The notes under the pieces were generated by a model that was given only the letters and a program-made list of their open reading frames with translations, was not told where the DNA came from and made no database searches. The translations under genes were made by a program, and so were the position numbers. 64,000 bases of DNA from Bartonella sp. HY328 (GTDB taxonomy: Bacteria > Pseudomonadota > Alphaproteobacteria > Rhizobiales > Rhizobiaceae): assembly GCF_025449335.1 (NCBI RefSeq), contig NZ_CP104883.1:543501-607500 (forward strand), written 5' to 3'. Shown in pieces: positions 27,672-35,774 of this stretch (the stretch's first letter is position 1; every line of letters starts with the position of its first letter).

Positions 27672-28384
27672 CCGCCTTATCTTTAACCGTTAATGGGCTG
27701 AATAGTGGTTATGGGCAAACCCGTATCATTGAAGATGTGAGTTTTGAAGTGGCCAGCGGCTCACGCCTTGCCATTCTTGGTCGCAATGGTGTTGGTAAGA
27801 CAACGCTTTTTGCAAGCCTTGCTGGATTTACTCGCCATTATAGTGGCACAATAAAATTGGGGAACAGAGATATTAGCAAATTTAGCCCAAGTGAGCGTGC
27901 ACTGGCTGGACTTGGGCTTGTGCCACAAACTCGAGATATTTTTCCAACGCTAACCGTTGAGGAAAATTTGATTGCTGGTCTTAAACAACGGCCAAAAACC
28001 GCAATCGAAGAAGCCTATGCGCTTTTCCCAAGATTGAAAGAACGGCGTAATAATATGGGTGGGCAATTATCGGGCGGCGAACAACAAATGCTATCAACCG
28101 CAAGAACTATTTTGGGCAAACCAAAACTATTATTGCTAGATGAACCGCTTGAAGGCTTAGCGCCAGTTATTTGCGATGAATTAATGGCGGCATTGAAAAA
28201 AATGGCTCAAAGTAATGATATGAGCATTTTACTGGTTGAACAAAGGATTGAACCAGCATTAGAATTTGCCGATCATTTACTGATTTTGGAGCGTGGCCAA
28301 ATTGCTTTTAAAGGCACACCGCAAGATTTGAAGCAAGATCCCACCATTATCGAAACTCTGCTTGGCGTTGGTGGTTTACATTAA
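27668..28384 (+). CDS. ABC transporter ATP-binding protein, LivF type
   Basis: Second ATPase of the HAAT importer, 238 residues, the usual LivF length. Walker A GRNGVGKTTLF, signature GGQLSGGEQQMLSTARTI, Walker B LLLLDEPLEGLAP and VEQRIEPALEFADH are visible. It overlaps livG by four bases and closes the operon; a bidirectional terminator follows 34 bases later. Confidence 0.93.
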   Translation: MTALSLTVNGLNSGYGQTRIIEDVSFEVASGSRLAILGRNGVGKTTLFASLAGFTRHYSGTIKLGNRDISKFSPSERALAGLGLVPQTRDIFPTLTVEENLIAGLKQRPKTAIEEAYALFPRLKERRNNMGGQLSGGEQQMLSTARTILGKPKLLLLDEPLEGLAPVICDELMAALKKMAQSNDMSILLVEQRIEPALEFADHLLILERGQIAFKGTPQDLKQDPTIIETLLGVGGLH

Positions 28385-28417
28385 AGCGCCAATAGGCACC
28401 GTTATTTTTTAACAAAT

Positions 28418-28448
28418 AAAAAGCCCATTAAAATCAATGGGCTTTTTT
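28418..28448. terminator. Terminator between livF-type gene and gapR (convergent)
   Basis: AAAAAGCCCATT (28418-28429) and AATGGGCTTTTTT (28436-28448) enclose a 6-nt loop. There are T-runs on the plus side and A-runs on the other, so it can end both converging transcripts. Confidence 0.9.
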
Positions 28449-28474
28449 GAAAAAATATTAAATGGCATAGCGCC

Positions 28475-28732
28475 CTATGGCATGCCTAAAGCATCTTTAT
28501 AAAGCTGAAGCATTGCTTCTTCTTCCTGACGCTCATTTTCTTCCTTTTTGCGCAAACGAATAATCGCCCGCACCGCCTTGGTATCAAAACCAGAACCTTT
28601 ACATTCGGCATAAACATCTTTGATATCATCGCTGATGGTTTTCTTTTCTTCTTCAAGGCGTTCAATACGCTCGATAAAGGAACGAAGCTGACCAACAGCT
28701 ACCGCTTGTGTTTCATCTAAAATATCACTCAC
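28475..28732 (-). CDS. gapR: GapR, DUF2312 nucleoid-associated protein
   Basis: Small DNA-binding protein that tracks overtwisted DNA ahead of the replication fork and aids topoisomerases in Caulobacter. The core AVGQLRSFIERIERLEEEKK, followed by DIKDVYAECKGSGFDTKAVRAI and RQEEEAMLQLYKDALGM, is diagnostic. The start is placed at a GTG (28732), giving MSDILDETQ. It has GGAGAG just upstream and matches known DUF2312 N-termini. The frame is also open to an ATG at 28762, whose upstream has no ribosome site. Confidence 0.9.
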   Translation of the reverse strand: MSDILDETQAVAVGQLRSFIERIERLEEEKKTISDDIKDVYAECKGSGFDTKAVRAIIRLRKKEENERQEEEAMLQLYKDALGMP

Positions 28733-29041
28733 GAGACTCTCCACATTGGTGAATTTCAACATAATAATCTTGCGCTAAAAAAGCACAGGAAACTTTTTAT
28801 AAAGTTAATCAATCAAAGCTATGTCGATTAAATACACAGCAAATTTTCATTGCCTCATCAAAGCTTTTATAAGAAGCTGACTATTGGCAGCATTGTTAAA
28901 GCATGGCCGATTGTAGCCGCTTTGATAATGCTCAAATTAGGTTTCCTATTAGCCAAAATGCAGGCATTTGTAAAATTTTAAACGCTAAAAACTGTCATAT
29001 TAAGGCTTATGCACATTATTACAAAATCTAACTTAGTTCAT

Positions 29042-29821
29042 TCAATAGGCACGTGAGCCAAAATGTTGTACTTCATGCATTTCTTTGCGACTATTTAAAT
29101 CAATAAGCATTGGTGCCAATCGCTCCGCCCAAGCGTCAACGCCTGCCTCATCAATGATGAGGTCTTGGCGAATCTCAATCAAAATATGGGCATAGCCGTT
29201 TTTTGTGCCATTTTTATAAAGCGTATCATTAATTAATGCGCCATCATAAGGTTCATTATCACCAACAACGAGATCACCTTCCTGGCACAGCATATCAAGA
29301 AGCGGCAGGGCGGCACGCCCGTCCTTATCCCATAATAAGCCAATATGCCATGGACGGCTTTGACCACGCCAATTGGGAGTAAAGGAATGAAGCGACACAA
29401 TAAATGGTGCTATTTGGGTTTCATTGGCAATGGTGGATAATTCTTGGGCGATTGCATCATGATAGGGGCGATAAAATTGATTAATGCGCTTTTGTCGCTC
29501 TTCTTCGCTTAACGGATAATTGCCAGCAATGGTCGTACCATCTGATATTTGCATAATAAGGGTTGGATCATCCTCGCCGCGATTGGGATCGATCAAGAGC
29601 CGCGAAAAGCCACTCATTAAAGCTGGAATGCCAAGTTTTTTCTGCAAAGCTTTTAAAAGTGCTTCCACACCAATATCATAAGCAATGTGACGCTCAAATT
29701 CTGATTTTGGCAGACCAAGTGCGCCATATTCTTCGGGTAGATCACGTTTTGCATGGTCGCCTAATAAAAGCATGGCCTTCGAGCGATCAGCTTCTATTTT
29801 CTGAAAGGGTGAAAAGCTCAT
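29042..29821 (-). CDS. N-formylglutamate amidohydrolase family protein
   Basis: Zinc-dependent amidohydrolase of the FGase family, which in histidine degradation releases formate from N-formylglutamate. Seen are GLPKSEFERHIAYDIGVE, SRLLIDPNRGEDDPTLI, PFIVSLHSFTP and the C-terminal HILIEIRQDLI. The start at 29821 (MSFSPFQK) follows GCAGGAATAAGA; an upstream ATG at 29854 lacks a site. No hut genes are nearby, so the true substrate may differ. It is followed upstream in the same direction by a cysteine-cluster gene at 57 bases. Confidence 0.88.
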   Translation of the reverse strand: MSFSPFQKIEADRSKAMLLLGDHAKRDLPEEYGALGLPKSEFERHIAYDIGVEALLKALQKKLGIPALMSGFSRLLIDPNRGEDDPTLIMQISDGTTIAGNYPLSEEERQKRINQFYRPYHDAIAQELSTIANETQIAPFIVSLHSFTPNWRGQSRPWHIGLLWDKDGRAALPLLDMLCQEGDLVVGDNEPYDGALINDTLYKNGTKNGYAHILIEIRQDLIIDEAGVDAWAERLAPMLIDLNSRKEMHEVQHFGSRAY

Positions 29822-29878
29822 TCTTATTCCTGCTTTATTATTCCCACTTGTCAAAAACTGAGATTACAATAATAAAAT

Positions 29879-30352
29879 CTATGAAAGATTTTTATAAATA
29901 ATTTCCGTTACATATTGCAAATAGTCTTCAGGATCATGCAATTCATCTTCATGCACAAGCACTTTACCGCGCACCGAAATGCCAGCCTCATGAATGGTTT
30001 CACGGCTACCGGAAACAAGATGATGCCACCATTCAAGATCCTTGCCATCGCTAATTAATCGATAGGCGCAATTATCGGGCAGCCATTTTACCGTTTCTAT
30101 AATTTCTTGGGTTAGCTGGATACAATCAGGTACAATGGATTTTCGGCTGGGGTAATTATTACAAAGGCAGGTTTCACCATTTAACAGTTTGCAGCCAACA
30201 CTGCTATTATAAATATCACCGCTGTCTTCATCTTCAAGCTTATGCATGCAACACCGCCCGCAACCATCACAAAGCGATTCCCATTCGGCCTTGGTCATTT
30301 GGTTGAGAGTTTTATATTGCCAAAAAGGTATTTCTGTACCACCGTGCTTCAT
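29879..30352 (-). CDS. YcgN-type cysteine cluster protein (UPF0260)
   Basis: Conserved protein of 157 residues with the zinc/iron-binding-type cysteine cluster CDGCGRCCMHK (residues 29-39). Further cysteines are in VGCKLL, ETCLCNNYPSR and VPDCIQL. These match the UPF0260/YcgN family, whose function is not established. Conserved ending HDPEDYLQYV. Likely transcribed with the N-formylglutamate amidohydrolase-like gene downstream. Confidence 0.9.
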   Translation of the reverse strand: MKHGGTEIPFWQYKTLNQMTKAEWESLCDGCGRCCMHKLEDEDSGDIYNSSVGCKLLNGETCLCNNYPSRKSIVPDCIQLTQEIIETVKWLPDNCAYRLISDGKDLEWWHHLVSGSRETIHEAGISVRGKVLVHEDELHDPEDYLQYVTEIIYKNLS

Positions 30353-30532
30353 AAAAACAACCTGATGAATATAAAATTATATCGTAATATATAGGTTTGA
30401 GCCTATAAAAAATAAACCTATTATGCCTTTTATTTATGCTCATCATACTATTTACAACAAATATAATGTGGCAATAAGCTTTTATTAAATGCAAAAAAGC
30501 AATTGATAACAAGGCTAATTCTGTCCCATGAA

Positions 30533-30564
30533 AACTAAAATGGCCCACTCAAAGAGCAGGCCAT
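30533..30564 (-). terminator. Terminator after rpmJ
   Basis: On the minus strand ATGGCCTGCTC and GAGTGGGCCAT pair over 11 bp (two G-U) around a TTT loop, followed by TTTAGTTTT. It lies 60 bases beyond the rpmJ stop. Confidence 0.75.
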
Positions 30565-30623
30565 GATAATTAAAATGCTTGCTGGTTTAACCAATATCTA
30601 AATGATATTGACCAGCCACACAA

Positions 30624-30749
30624 TTAACCCTGACGGGCTTTAAAGCGTGGTGCAGTCTTATTAATGATGTAAATACGACCCTTGCGGCGAACCATACGGT
30701 TGTCGCGGTGACGGGCCATAAGCGCTTTAAGCGAATTCTTAATCTTCAT
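30624..30749 (-). CDS. rpmJ: 50S ribosomal protein L36, zinc-free type
   Basis: Short gene of 41 codons. The product begins MKIKNSLKALMARHRDN and continues RMVRRKGRIYIINK, ending FKARQG. This is the longer L36 variant, with an insertion and without the four zinc-binding Cys/His residues of classical L36; such forms are usual in alphaproteobacteria. A good promoter is at 30827-30855 and a terminator at 30533-30564, so it forms its own transcription unit. A CCCC-TATT-GGGG hairpin lies in its 5' untranslated region. Confidence 0.95.
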   Translation of the reverse strand: MKIKNSLKALMARHRDNRMVRRKGRIYIINKTAPRFKARQG

Positions 30750-30826
30750 ATCAATCACCGTTTTTTGCAACCCGTCGCCGGGCATAACACAAAAGCCCCA
30801 ATAGGGGACTCTTAAAATCTGCTGTC

Positions 30827-30855
30827 TGATAAACTGTAAAGTGCCTATTTGTCAA
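30827..30855 (-). promoter_or_regulatory. Sigma-70-type promoter of rpmJ
   Basis: Minus-strand -35 TTGACA (30850-30855) and -10 TTATCA (30827-30832) are separated by exactly 17 bp. The predicted transcription start is about 70 bases before the rpmJ ATG. Confidence 0.75.
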
Positions 30856-30924
30856 GCCTTTCCCCGTAAAGATTTTGTTTTTACGAGGCATTTGCTTTAA
30901 TAAACAGCATTTTTGCCGATAATA

Positions 30925-31036
30925 CAAATTTGCTCATACCGTTTTAACCCTCGTTGGTTGCTGTAGAGAATCAATTCAATGATTTAGCAACCAAGAGAGC
31001 CGCCTAATGACTTGAGACATTGGCCTTTTAAATTTG
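30925..31036 (-). ncRNA. Candidate structured RNA, 6S-like shape
   Basis: On the minus strand a terminal stem (TTGGTTGCT 30986-30994 with AGCAACCAA 30954-30962) is extended by CTCTC/GAGGG and has an inner AATCA/TGATT helix. It is followed by an internal bubble of 13 and 11 nt, then by an outer TGTCTCA/TGAGCA helix (31013-31019 with 30931-30936). Stem-bubble-stem is the 6S RNA plan. A TTGACA box at 31047-31052 is spaced right for a start near 31018. My recollection that 6S genes lie by purK/purE in Hyphomicrobiales supports it, but the -10 is poor and no sequence signature was verified. Confidence 0.35.
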
Positions 31037-31055
31037 GCCGAGCTCGTGTCAAATA

Positions 31056-32129
31056 TCAAGAAACAAGCCGCGTAAAATGCCCCATTTTACGCCCTTCACG
31101 AACTTCGCTTTTACCATAAAGGTGAATTAAAACATCCGGCTCATTCACTAATTGTGGAAGGCGCTCTACATCATTGCCAATAAGGTTTTCCATCACACAA
31201 TCGCTGTGACGCTTTGGGTCGCCTAACGGCAAGCCAGCAACGGCGCGGATATGTTGCTCAAACTGCGATATGACGCAGGCAGCCTCGGTCCAGTGGCCAG
31301 AATTGTGCACACGCGGCGCAAATTCATTGGCAATCAAACGACCATCCGCCAACACAAAAAATTCAACCGCTATAACGCCAACATAATTTAGCGCATGGAG
31401 CAAAGTTTCAACATATTGGCGGGCTTGATTGGCTGTGTCATCAGAAATGGCTGCCGGAATAGTAGAACGGCGCAAAATGCCATCGCTGTGACGATTTTCG
31501 GGGATGTCGAAGAATGCAACCTTGCCATCTTGCGAACGCGCCGCAACGACTGAAATCTCGCGGCTAAAATCAACAAAACCTTCAAAAATTGCTGGTTGAT
31601 TGCCAATATCTGCCAAAGCGCTCTCGGCTTCTTTTTCATCTTCACTGGATATCCGCACTTGCCCTTTGCCGTCATAACCAAAACGGCGCGTTTTTAAAAT
31701 GCCCTTTCCCCCGCAAGCAGCAATTGCCGCCAAAAGTGACGGAAGATCATCGACGGGGCGCCAAGGTGCAGTAGTGATTGCACATTCATTGAGATGTTTT
31801 TTTTCCAAAAACCGGTCTTGAGCAATTTCAAGTGCGGCTGGGTGAGGTGCGATAGTGTGATTTTGCGCCAATTTATCGATGGCTGCCACCGGAACATTTT
31901 CAAATTCATAAGTAATAATATCGCATAATTCGCCAAGGCGATTTAATGCAATCTCATCATCAAAGGAGCCAATAATTACATCATTGGCACATTGTGCAGC
32001 AGGGCAATCGCTTTGTGGATCAAGAATAATGGTTTTGAAACCAAGGCGTGCTGCTGCCATTGCTAACATGCGCCCAAGTTGCCCACCGCCAATAATGCCA
32101 ATAGTATCGCCGAGTTGTAGCTTTTTCAT
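31056..32129 (-). CDS. purK: 5-(carboxyamino)imidazole ribonucleotide synthase
   Basis: ATP-grasp enzyme of purine synthesis that carboxylates AIR with bicarbonate and ATP to N5-CAIR, passed on to PurE. N-terminus IGIIGGGQLGRMLAMAAARL, ATP-grasp pieces GILKTRRFGYDGKGQV and EFAPRVHNSGHWT are typical. 357 residues, normal. It begins two bases after the purE stop, so purE-purK are one operon, purE first. Confidence 0.97.
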   Translation of the reverse strand: MKKLQLGDTIGIIGGGQLGRMLAMAAARLGFKTIILDPQSDCPAAQCANDVIIGSFDDEIALNRLGELCDIITYEFENVPVAAIDKLAQNHTIAPHPAALEIAQDRFLEKKHLNECAITTAPWRPVDDLPSLLAAIAACGGKGILKTRRFGYDGKGQVRISSEDEKEAESALADIGNQPAIFEGFVDFSREISVVAARSQDGKVAFFDIPENRHSDGILRRSTIPAAISDDTANQARQYVETLLHALNYVGVIAVEFFVLADGRLIANEFAPRVHNSGHWTEAACVISQFEQHIRAVAGLPLGDPKRHSDCVMENLIGNDVERLPQLVNEPDVLIHLYGKSEVREGRKMGHFTRLVS

Positions 32130-32131
32130 CC

Positions 32132-32635
32132 TTACACCTCGTCTACCGGAAATTCAGCAACGCTGGCGGTTTGACTGGCGCGCCAAACATCAAGACGGTT
32201 AGCAAGATCGTCATCATAAACTGCCAGCATAGCAGCACATAAAAGTGCGGCATTTACAGCGCCTGCCTTACCAATAGCAAGAGTACCAACTGGAATGCCA
32301 GCAGGCATTTGTACGATGGATAAAAGCGAATCTTGTCCTGATAATGCTTTTGACTGCACTGGCACACCAAAAACTGGTAAGGGGGTCATTGCTGCTGTCA
32401 TGCCGGGCAAATGGGCAGCACCGCCAGCACCAGCAATAACCGCTTTAAAGCCCGCCCCCTTTGCGCCCTTGGCAAAAGAAACCAGACGATCTGGTGTGCG
32501 ATGAGCAGATACAATGCGTGCCTCATAGGAAATATCAAGTGCGTCTAGCGTATCGGCTGCGTGGCGCATTGTATCCCAATCGGATTGGCTACCCATGATA
32601 ATGGCAATATCTGCATTGACCTCTGACATCGACAA
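32132..32635 (-). CDS. purE: N5-CAIR mutase
   Basis: Class I PurE, which moves the carboxyl group of N5-CAIR to give CAIR. The substrate loop IIMGSQSDWDTM, SAHRTPDRL and AGAGGAAHLPGMTAA are present. 167 residues. The start could be Met1 (32635) or Met3; both are close to GAGG-type sequence. Forms an operon with purK. Confidence 0.97.
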   Translation of the reverse strand: MSMSEVNADIAIIMGSQSDWDTMRHAADTLDALDISYEARIVSAHRTPDRLVSFAKGAKGAGFKAVIAGAGGAAHLPGMTAAMTPLPVFGVPVQSKALSGQDSLLSIVQMPAGIPVGTLAIGKAGAVNAALLCAAMLAVYDDDLANRLDVWRASQTASVAEFPVDEV

Positions 32636-32707
32636 TTTCCTCTTTATGCGTTGTTAGGGATGGAATAAGCAAGAAGTTAAAAGTTGGGTTGCAATCCATA
32701 AATTGCA

Positions 32708-32914
32708 TTATGCAATAATATCAGGAATGATCTGGTCTTCCAGTTTTTGCAATTGATCCTTAATCGCCAGTTTTTTCTTTTTGATCCGTTGAATTTGCAG
32801 CGGATCGCAACCTTGTGCGCTCATCGCATTTATTGCAGCATCAAAATCGGCATGATCTTGTTTTAAACGGGCAACAGCTAGCTTCACTTCAACTTGTTCT
32901 TGTTCAAAGGCCAT
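32708..32914 (-). CDS. DUF465 (YdcH family) small protein
   Basis: 68-residue helical protein of the YdcH/DUF465 family. The conserved core is LKQDHADFDAAINAM and DPLQIQRIKKKKLAIKDQL with IIPDII at the end. The function of the family is unknown. It lies just upstream of purE in the same direction, and is divergent from a second DUF465 gene at 33224. Confidence 0.85.
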   Translation of the reverse strand: MAFEQEQVEVKLAVARLKQDHADFDAAINAMSAQGCDPLQIQRIKKKKLAIKDQLQKLEDQIIPDIIA

Positions 32915-33223
32915 TTTTTTCCTGCTTTTTTTTGAAAGCGACTGTTAAAGGCGGAATTACTTAAATTTTAATCAAATGATAGCCAAGGAGTATTTTTGTG
33001 TTGTCCGACCACCATGTTTTCGCGCGCATGTTAGCACAATTTTATTGGCAATCAAAACATGCTTTTGGCAATCTAGGTAATATTTGAAAAAAAAGATAAA
33101 TAAATAAATTTTAATGCACAACCCCCTTGATCAAAATTTAAAAATCCATAAATCTAAAGGGTAAGCAATAATTATTTATTGCAACATAGTATTTAAAGAG
33201 TTTAACAAAATGGAGGTACTATA
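32915..33223. other. Divergent region between two DUF465 genes, 309 bases
   Basis: AT-rich and without a supportable gene. It should hold promoters for both small genes. No operator-like dyad stands out. Confidence 0.45.
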
Positions 33224-33394
33224 ATGACTATATCTGCACATCTTGAAGCATTAGAAAAAAAACATGATGCTCTAGAGGCTGAAATTAAGACAGCTAGTAA
33301 TGCTCCATCCGTTGATGACCTTGTGGTCGCTGATCTAAAACGCAAAAAGCTTTTAATTAAAGATGAAATTGAAGCACTGCGTGCTGAAGTTTAA
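33224..33394 (+). CDS. DUF465 (YdcH family) small protein, second copy
   Basis: 56-codon gene with a strong ribosome site (GGAGG, seven bases before the ATG). The product starts MTISAHLEALEKKHDALEAE and contains DLKRKKLLIKDEIEALR, the YdcH/DUF465 pattern of a two-helix coiled protein. Function unknown. A perfect 16-bp terminator follows it at 33431. Confidence 0.85.
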   Translation: MTISAHLEALEKKHDALEAEIKTASNAPSVDDLVVADLKRKKLLIKDEIEALRAEV

Positions 33395-33430
33395 AGTTAT
33401 TTTATCATTAGATAAAAGAGCCGGTTTTAA

Positions 33431-33472
33431 AAAACACCCTTATGTATCACGGTACATAAGGGTGTTTTAATT
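33431..33472. terminator. Bidirectional terminator
   Basis: AAAACACCCTTATGTA (33431-33446) and its exact complement (33453-33468) form a 16-bp stem with a 6-nt loop. T-rich tracts lie on both sides, between a plus-strand and a minus-strand gene that converge here. Confidence 0.92.
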
Positions 33473-33497
33473 TTATAGTATTTAACTATCCATAATC

Positions 33498-34160
33498 TTA
33501 ATTATATGCAACATTAAGGTCGTTTAAGACTGTTCTTGCGGCATCAGCGGCCATATAAGTTTCGATTAGCTGCATCATCTTATCAGTTGTTAAGCCTTCA
33601 TAACCCAATCCTGCCACTGCCACTTTATAAGTTGGCTTTTTTTTGGGAGCGCCTTTGACTTTAGGCTTATGGGCTAAAACTTGTTCTTTATCTTCAAGCG
33701 ATTTTGCCACCTTAAATTCTATGATTTGTGACAGAAGGCTTATCATTGTCATATTATAGCTGATAACCAAATTCCAAGGAATAAACCTATTGCCTTTGGG
33801 TATAATAAACCCCTCAGGGGTTAAGGTAATAATAGGTTTACCCTTACCTAAAAAATTCCTAAACCCTTTAAACAAAGCAATTAGGCTTAAAAGGAAAAGA
33901 AATATTGAAGCGCCAATAAAGCTATATATTTCTTTATTAGTAAGTTCATGACTTATAGAAATAATAAAGACAAATATTGCTATTGATATGATGAGAATTG
34001 GAAAACCACAAAAGAAGGATAAAAGGGGTACAATAATACGACCTTGCCGAATAGGACGTATTTCAGTTGCTTGACGTGCAATATTTTTTAACACTATAAT
34101 TTCTTGTAGTGTAAATTCACTGCTGTTTAATTGACTATTTGTCATAGTATGATTTTCCAA
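33498..34160 (-). CDS. Hypothetical membrane protein, two transmembrane segments
   Basis: 220 residues with two adjacent hydrophobic helices (about residues 45-70 and 80-100). A domain follows with TLTPEGFIIPKGNRFIPWNLVISY, in two parts, that looks like the PH-like fold seen in small bacterial membrane proteins of the STM3941 type. The resemblance is weak. A KPKVKGAPKKKP basic linker lies near residue 165. AT-rich like its surroundings, monocistronic, with no informative neighbours. Function unknown. Confidence 0.65.
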   Translation of the reverse strand: MENHTMTNSQLNSSEFTLQEIIVLKNIARQATEIRPIRQGRIIVPLLSFFCGFPILIISIAIFVFIISISHELTNKEIYSFIGASIFLFLLSLIALFKGFRNFLGKGKPIITLTPEGFIIPKGNRFIPWNLVISYNMTMISLLSQIIEFKVAKSLEDKEQVLAHKPKVKGAPKKKPTYKVAVAGLGYEGLTTDKMMQLIETYMAADAARTVLNDLNVAYN

Positions 34161-34486
34161 TCATGTTTAAATTTATTGTTATTTAAAAATAGTTTTTATT
34201 AAAATGCAATTGAACTATCAATTTATAATAAGAAAATTAGTAAATGAATGGATTTCGCGCTTTAATCTTAATTTGAATATTAAAGGTACTGCGCATGTCA
34301 TATATTAATTTTTGAGCAATTATAATTATCTAGGGTTTGGACCCTAGTATTTGCTTTTAATATTAAGCGTGGCTAATTTTTTTCGTGCTTTAGCGCCATC
34401 AATATATGCACCTAAAAGTCATAACCATAAAAAATGCCAGATAGTTTCCTATCTGGCATTTTTAAGAATAAAAACTTTATAAAAGC
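34161..34486. other. Intergenic region, 326 bases
   Basis: It contains the rplS terminator at 34431-34462 and a perfect 7-bp hairpin CTAGGGT-TTGG-ACCCTAG at 34330-34347. The remainder is AT-rich and should contain the promoter of the 33498-34160 gene. Confidence 0.5.
34431..34462 (-). terminator. Terminator after rplS
   Basis: AAAATGCCAGATAG (34431-34444) pairs perfectly with CTATCTGGCATTTT (34449-34462) around TTTC. A U-run follows on the minus strand, 25 bases past the rplS stop. Confidence 0.9.
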
Positions 34487-34873
34487 TTATTTTGCAGCTT
34501 TTTTATTGCGATTGTCTTTTTTCTCAACAATACGAGCAGCCTTACCAGTTAGGCCGCGCAAGTAGTAAAGCTTCGCACGACGAACTTTACCGCGACGAAC
34601 AACTTCAACACCTTCAACAAGTGGAGAATAAACTGGGAATACACGTTCAACGCCTTCACCAAAAGAAATTTTGCGAACGGTAAATGTTTCTTGCAAGCCG
34701 CCGCCTTTGCGAGCGATACAAACGCCTTCATAAGCCTGTACGCGTGTACGTGTACCTTCAGTAATACGTACGAGAACGCGAACTGTGTCACCAGGTTGGA
34801 AAGCAGGCAAAACGCGCTTTGCTTCAATCTTTGCACATTGTTCAGCTTCGATCTGAGCAATAATATTTGTCAT
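34487..34873 (-). CDS. rplS: 50S ribosomal protein L19
   Basis: Large-subunit protein at the 30S-50S interface. The start at 34873 (MTNIIAQIEAEQ) follows AAGAAGG; the 16-codon open extension above it is not conserved. The body has FQPGDTVRVLVRITEGTRTR, QAYEGVCIARKGGGL and VRRGKVRRAKLYYLRGLTGK. The lysine-rich tail KKDNRNKKAAK is normal. It follows trmD by about 180 bases, and probably shares transcripts with rimM-trmD. Confidence 0.97.
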   Translation of the reverse strand: MTNIIAQIEAEQCAKIEAKRVLPAFQPGDTVRVLVRITEGTRTRVQAYEGVCIARKGGGLQETFTVRKISFGEGVERVFPVYSPLVEGVEVVRRGKVRRAKLYYLRGLTGKAARIVEKKDNRNKKAAK

Positions 34874-35052
34874 AATGTAAGACCTTCTTGTTCTTCTCAA
34901 CAAGCCAGAACGCCCAAACACTTGTTTGATAAATATTTATCTTCAAACTATGCCAATTGGCAGGAGCGGATAATCTCGTTATTGATTTTAAGGATCTAGA
35001 AAAGTGATTTCTAAAACTTGTGAGTAGCCCTTACACTAGCAAAGGTGATAAA

Positions 35053-35751
35053 TCAAGCTTTACTCGTATTTTTACAATATTTATCCCAAAGGTCGGGCCG
35101 GCGTTCACGAGTAATATTTTCCGCCTGCTGTTGGCGCCAAGCATTGATCGCCTTATGATTGCCAGAAGTTAAAACATCAGGAATGGCAATGCCTTCAAAC
35201 TCTTGTGGCCTAGTATAATGGGGATGCTCAAGGAGATCTGCTTCAAAGCTTTCAACACTTGCTGATTCCATATTGCCCATGACACCGGGTAAAAGCCTGA
35301 TAATTGCGTCAAGAATGACCAAAGCTGCAGTTTCACCGCCGGATAATATATAATCACCAATTGATATTTCTTGCAAATTTCTCTGATCAATGACCCGTTG
35401 GTCAACACCTTCAAAACGGCCGCAAATAAAGGTTGCGCCATCAAGGCCGGCAATTTCATGCGCCATAGCTTGATTAAATGGCTTACCGCGTGGGCTCATT
35501 AAAAAACGCGGCAAATGGGCAGGGGTCGAATCAATTGCGCTTGCTAAAACATCCGCCCTCATCACCATGCCTGCACCACCCCCTGATGGTGTATCATCAA
35601 CATTGCGGTGTCGGCCCGTTGCAAAATCGCGAATCTGGATTGGGTTACACGACCATATTTCCTGTTGTAATGCTTTGCCCGCTAGTGATTGACCAAGAAA
35701 ACCTGGAAACATTTCAGGATAAAGCGTTAAAATATGAGCATTAAAGGCCAT
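35053..35751 (-). CDS. trmD: tRNA (guanine-N1)-methyltransferase
   Basis: SPOUT-class methyltransferase that makes m1G37 in tRNAs reading CNN codons and prevents frameshifts. Trefoil-knot SAM site: ICGRFEGVDQRVID and SIGDYILSGGETAALVILD; TRPQEFEGIAIPDVLTSGNH is the conserved hinge. 232 residues. Begins 23 bases after the rimM stop. Confidence 0.97.
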   Translation of the reverse strand: MAFNAHILTLYPEMFPGFLGQSLAGKALQQEIWSCNPIQIRDFATGRHRNVDDTPSGGGAGMVMRADVLASAIDSTPAHLPRFLMSPRGKPFNQAMAHEIAGLDGATFICGRFEGVDQRVIDQRNLQEISIGDYILSGGETAALVILDAIIRLLPGVMGNMESASVESFEADLLEHPHYTRPQEFEGIAIPDVLTSGNHKAINAWRQQQAENITRERRPDLWDKYCKNTSKA

Positions 35752-35774
35752 GACAAATGATCCGCTATTTATCG

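Larger units (their letters stand above)
30750..31055. other. Intergenic region rpmJ-purK, 306 bases
   Basis: It holds the rpmJ promoter (30827-30855), a 9-bp hairpin with G-U pair at 30862-30890, and a larger structured segment at 30925-31036 that resembles 6S RNA in shape. No open reading frame of interest was found. Confidence 0.6.
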
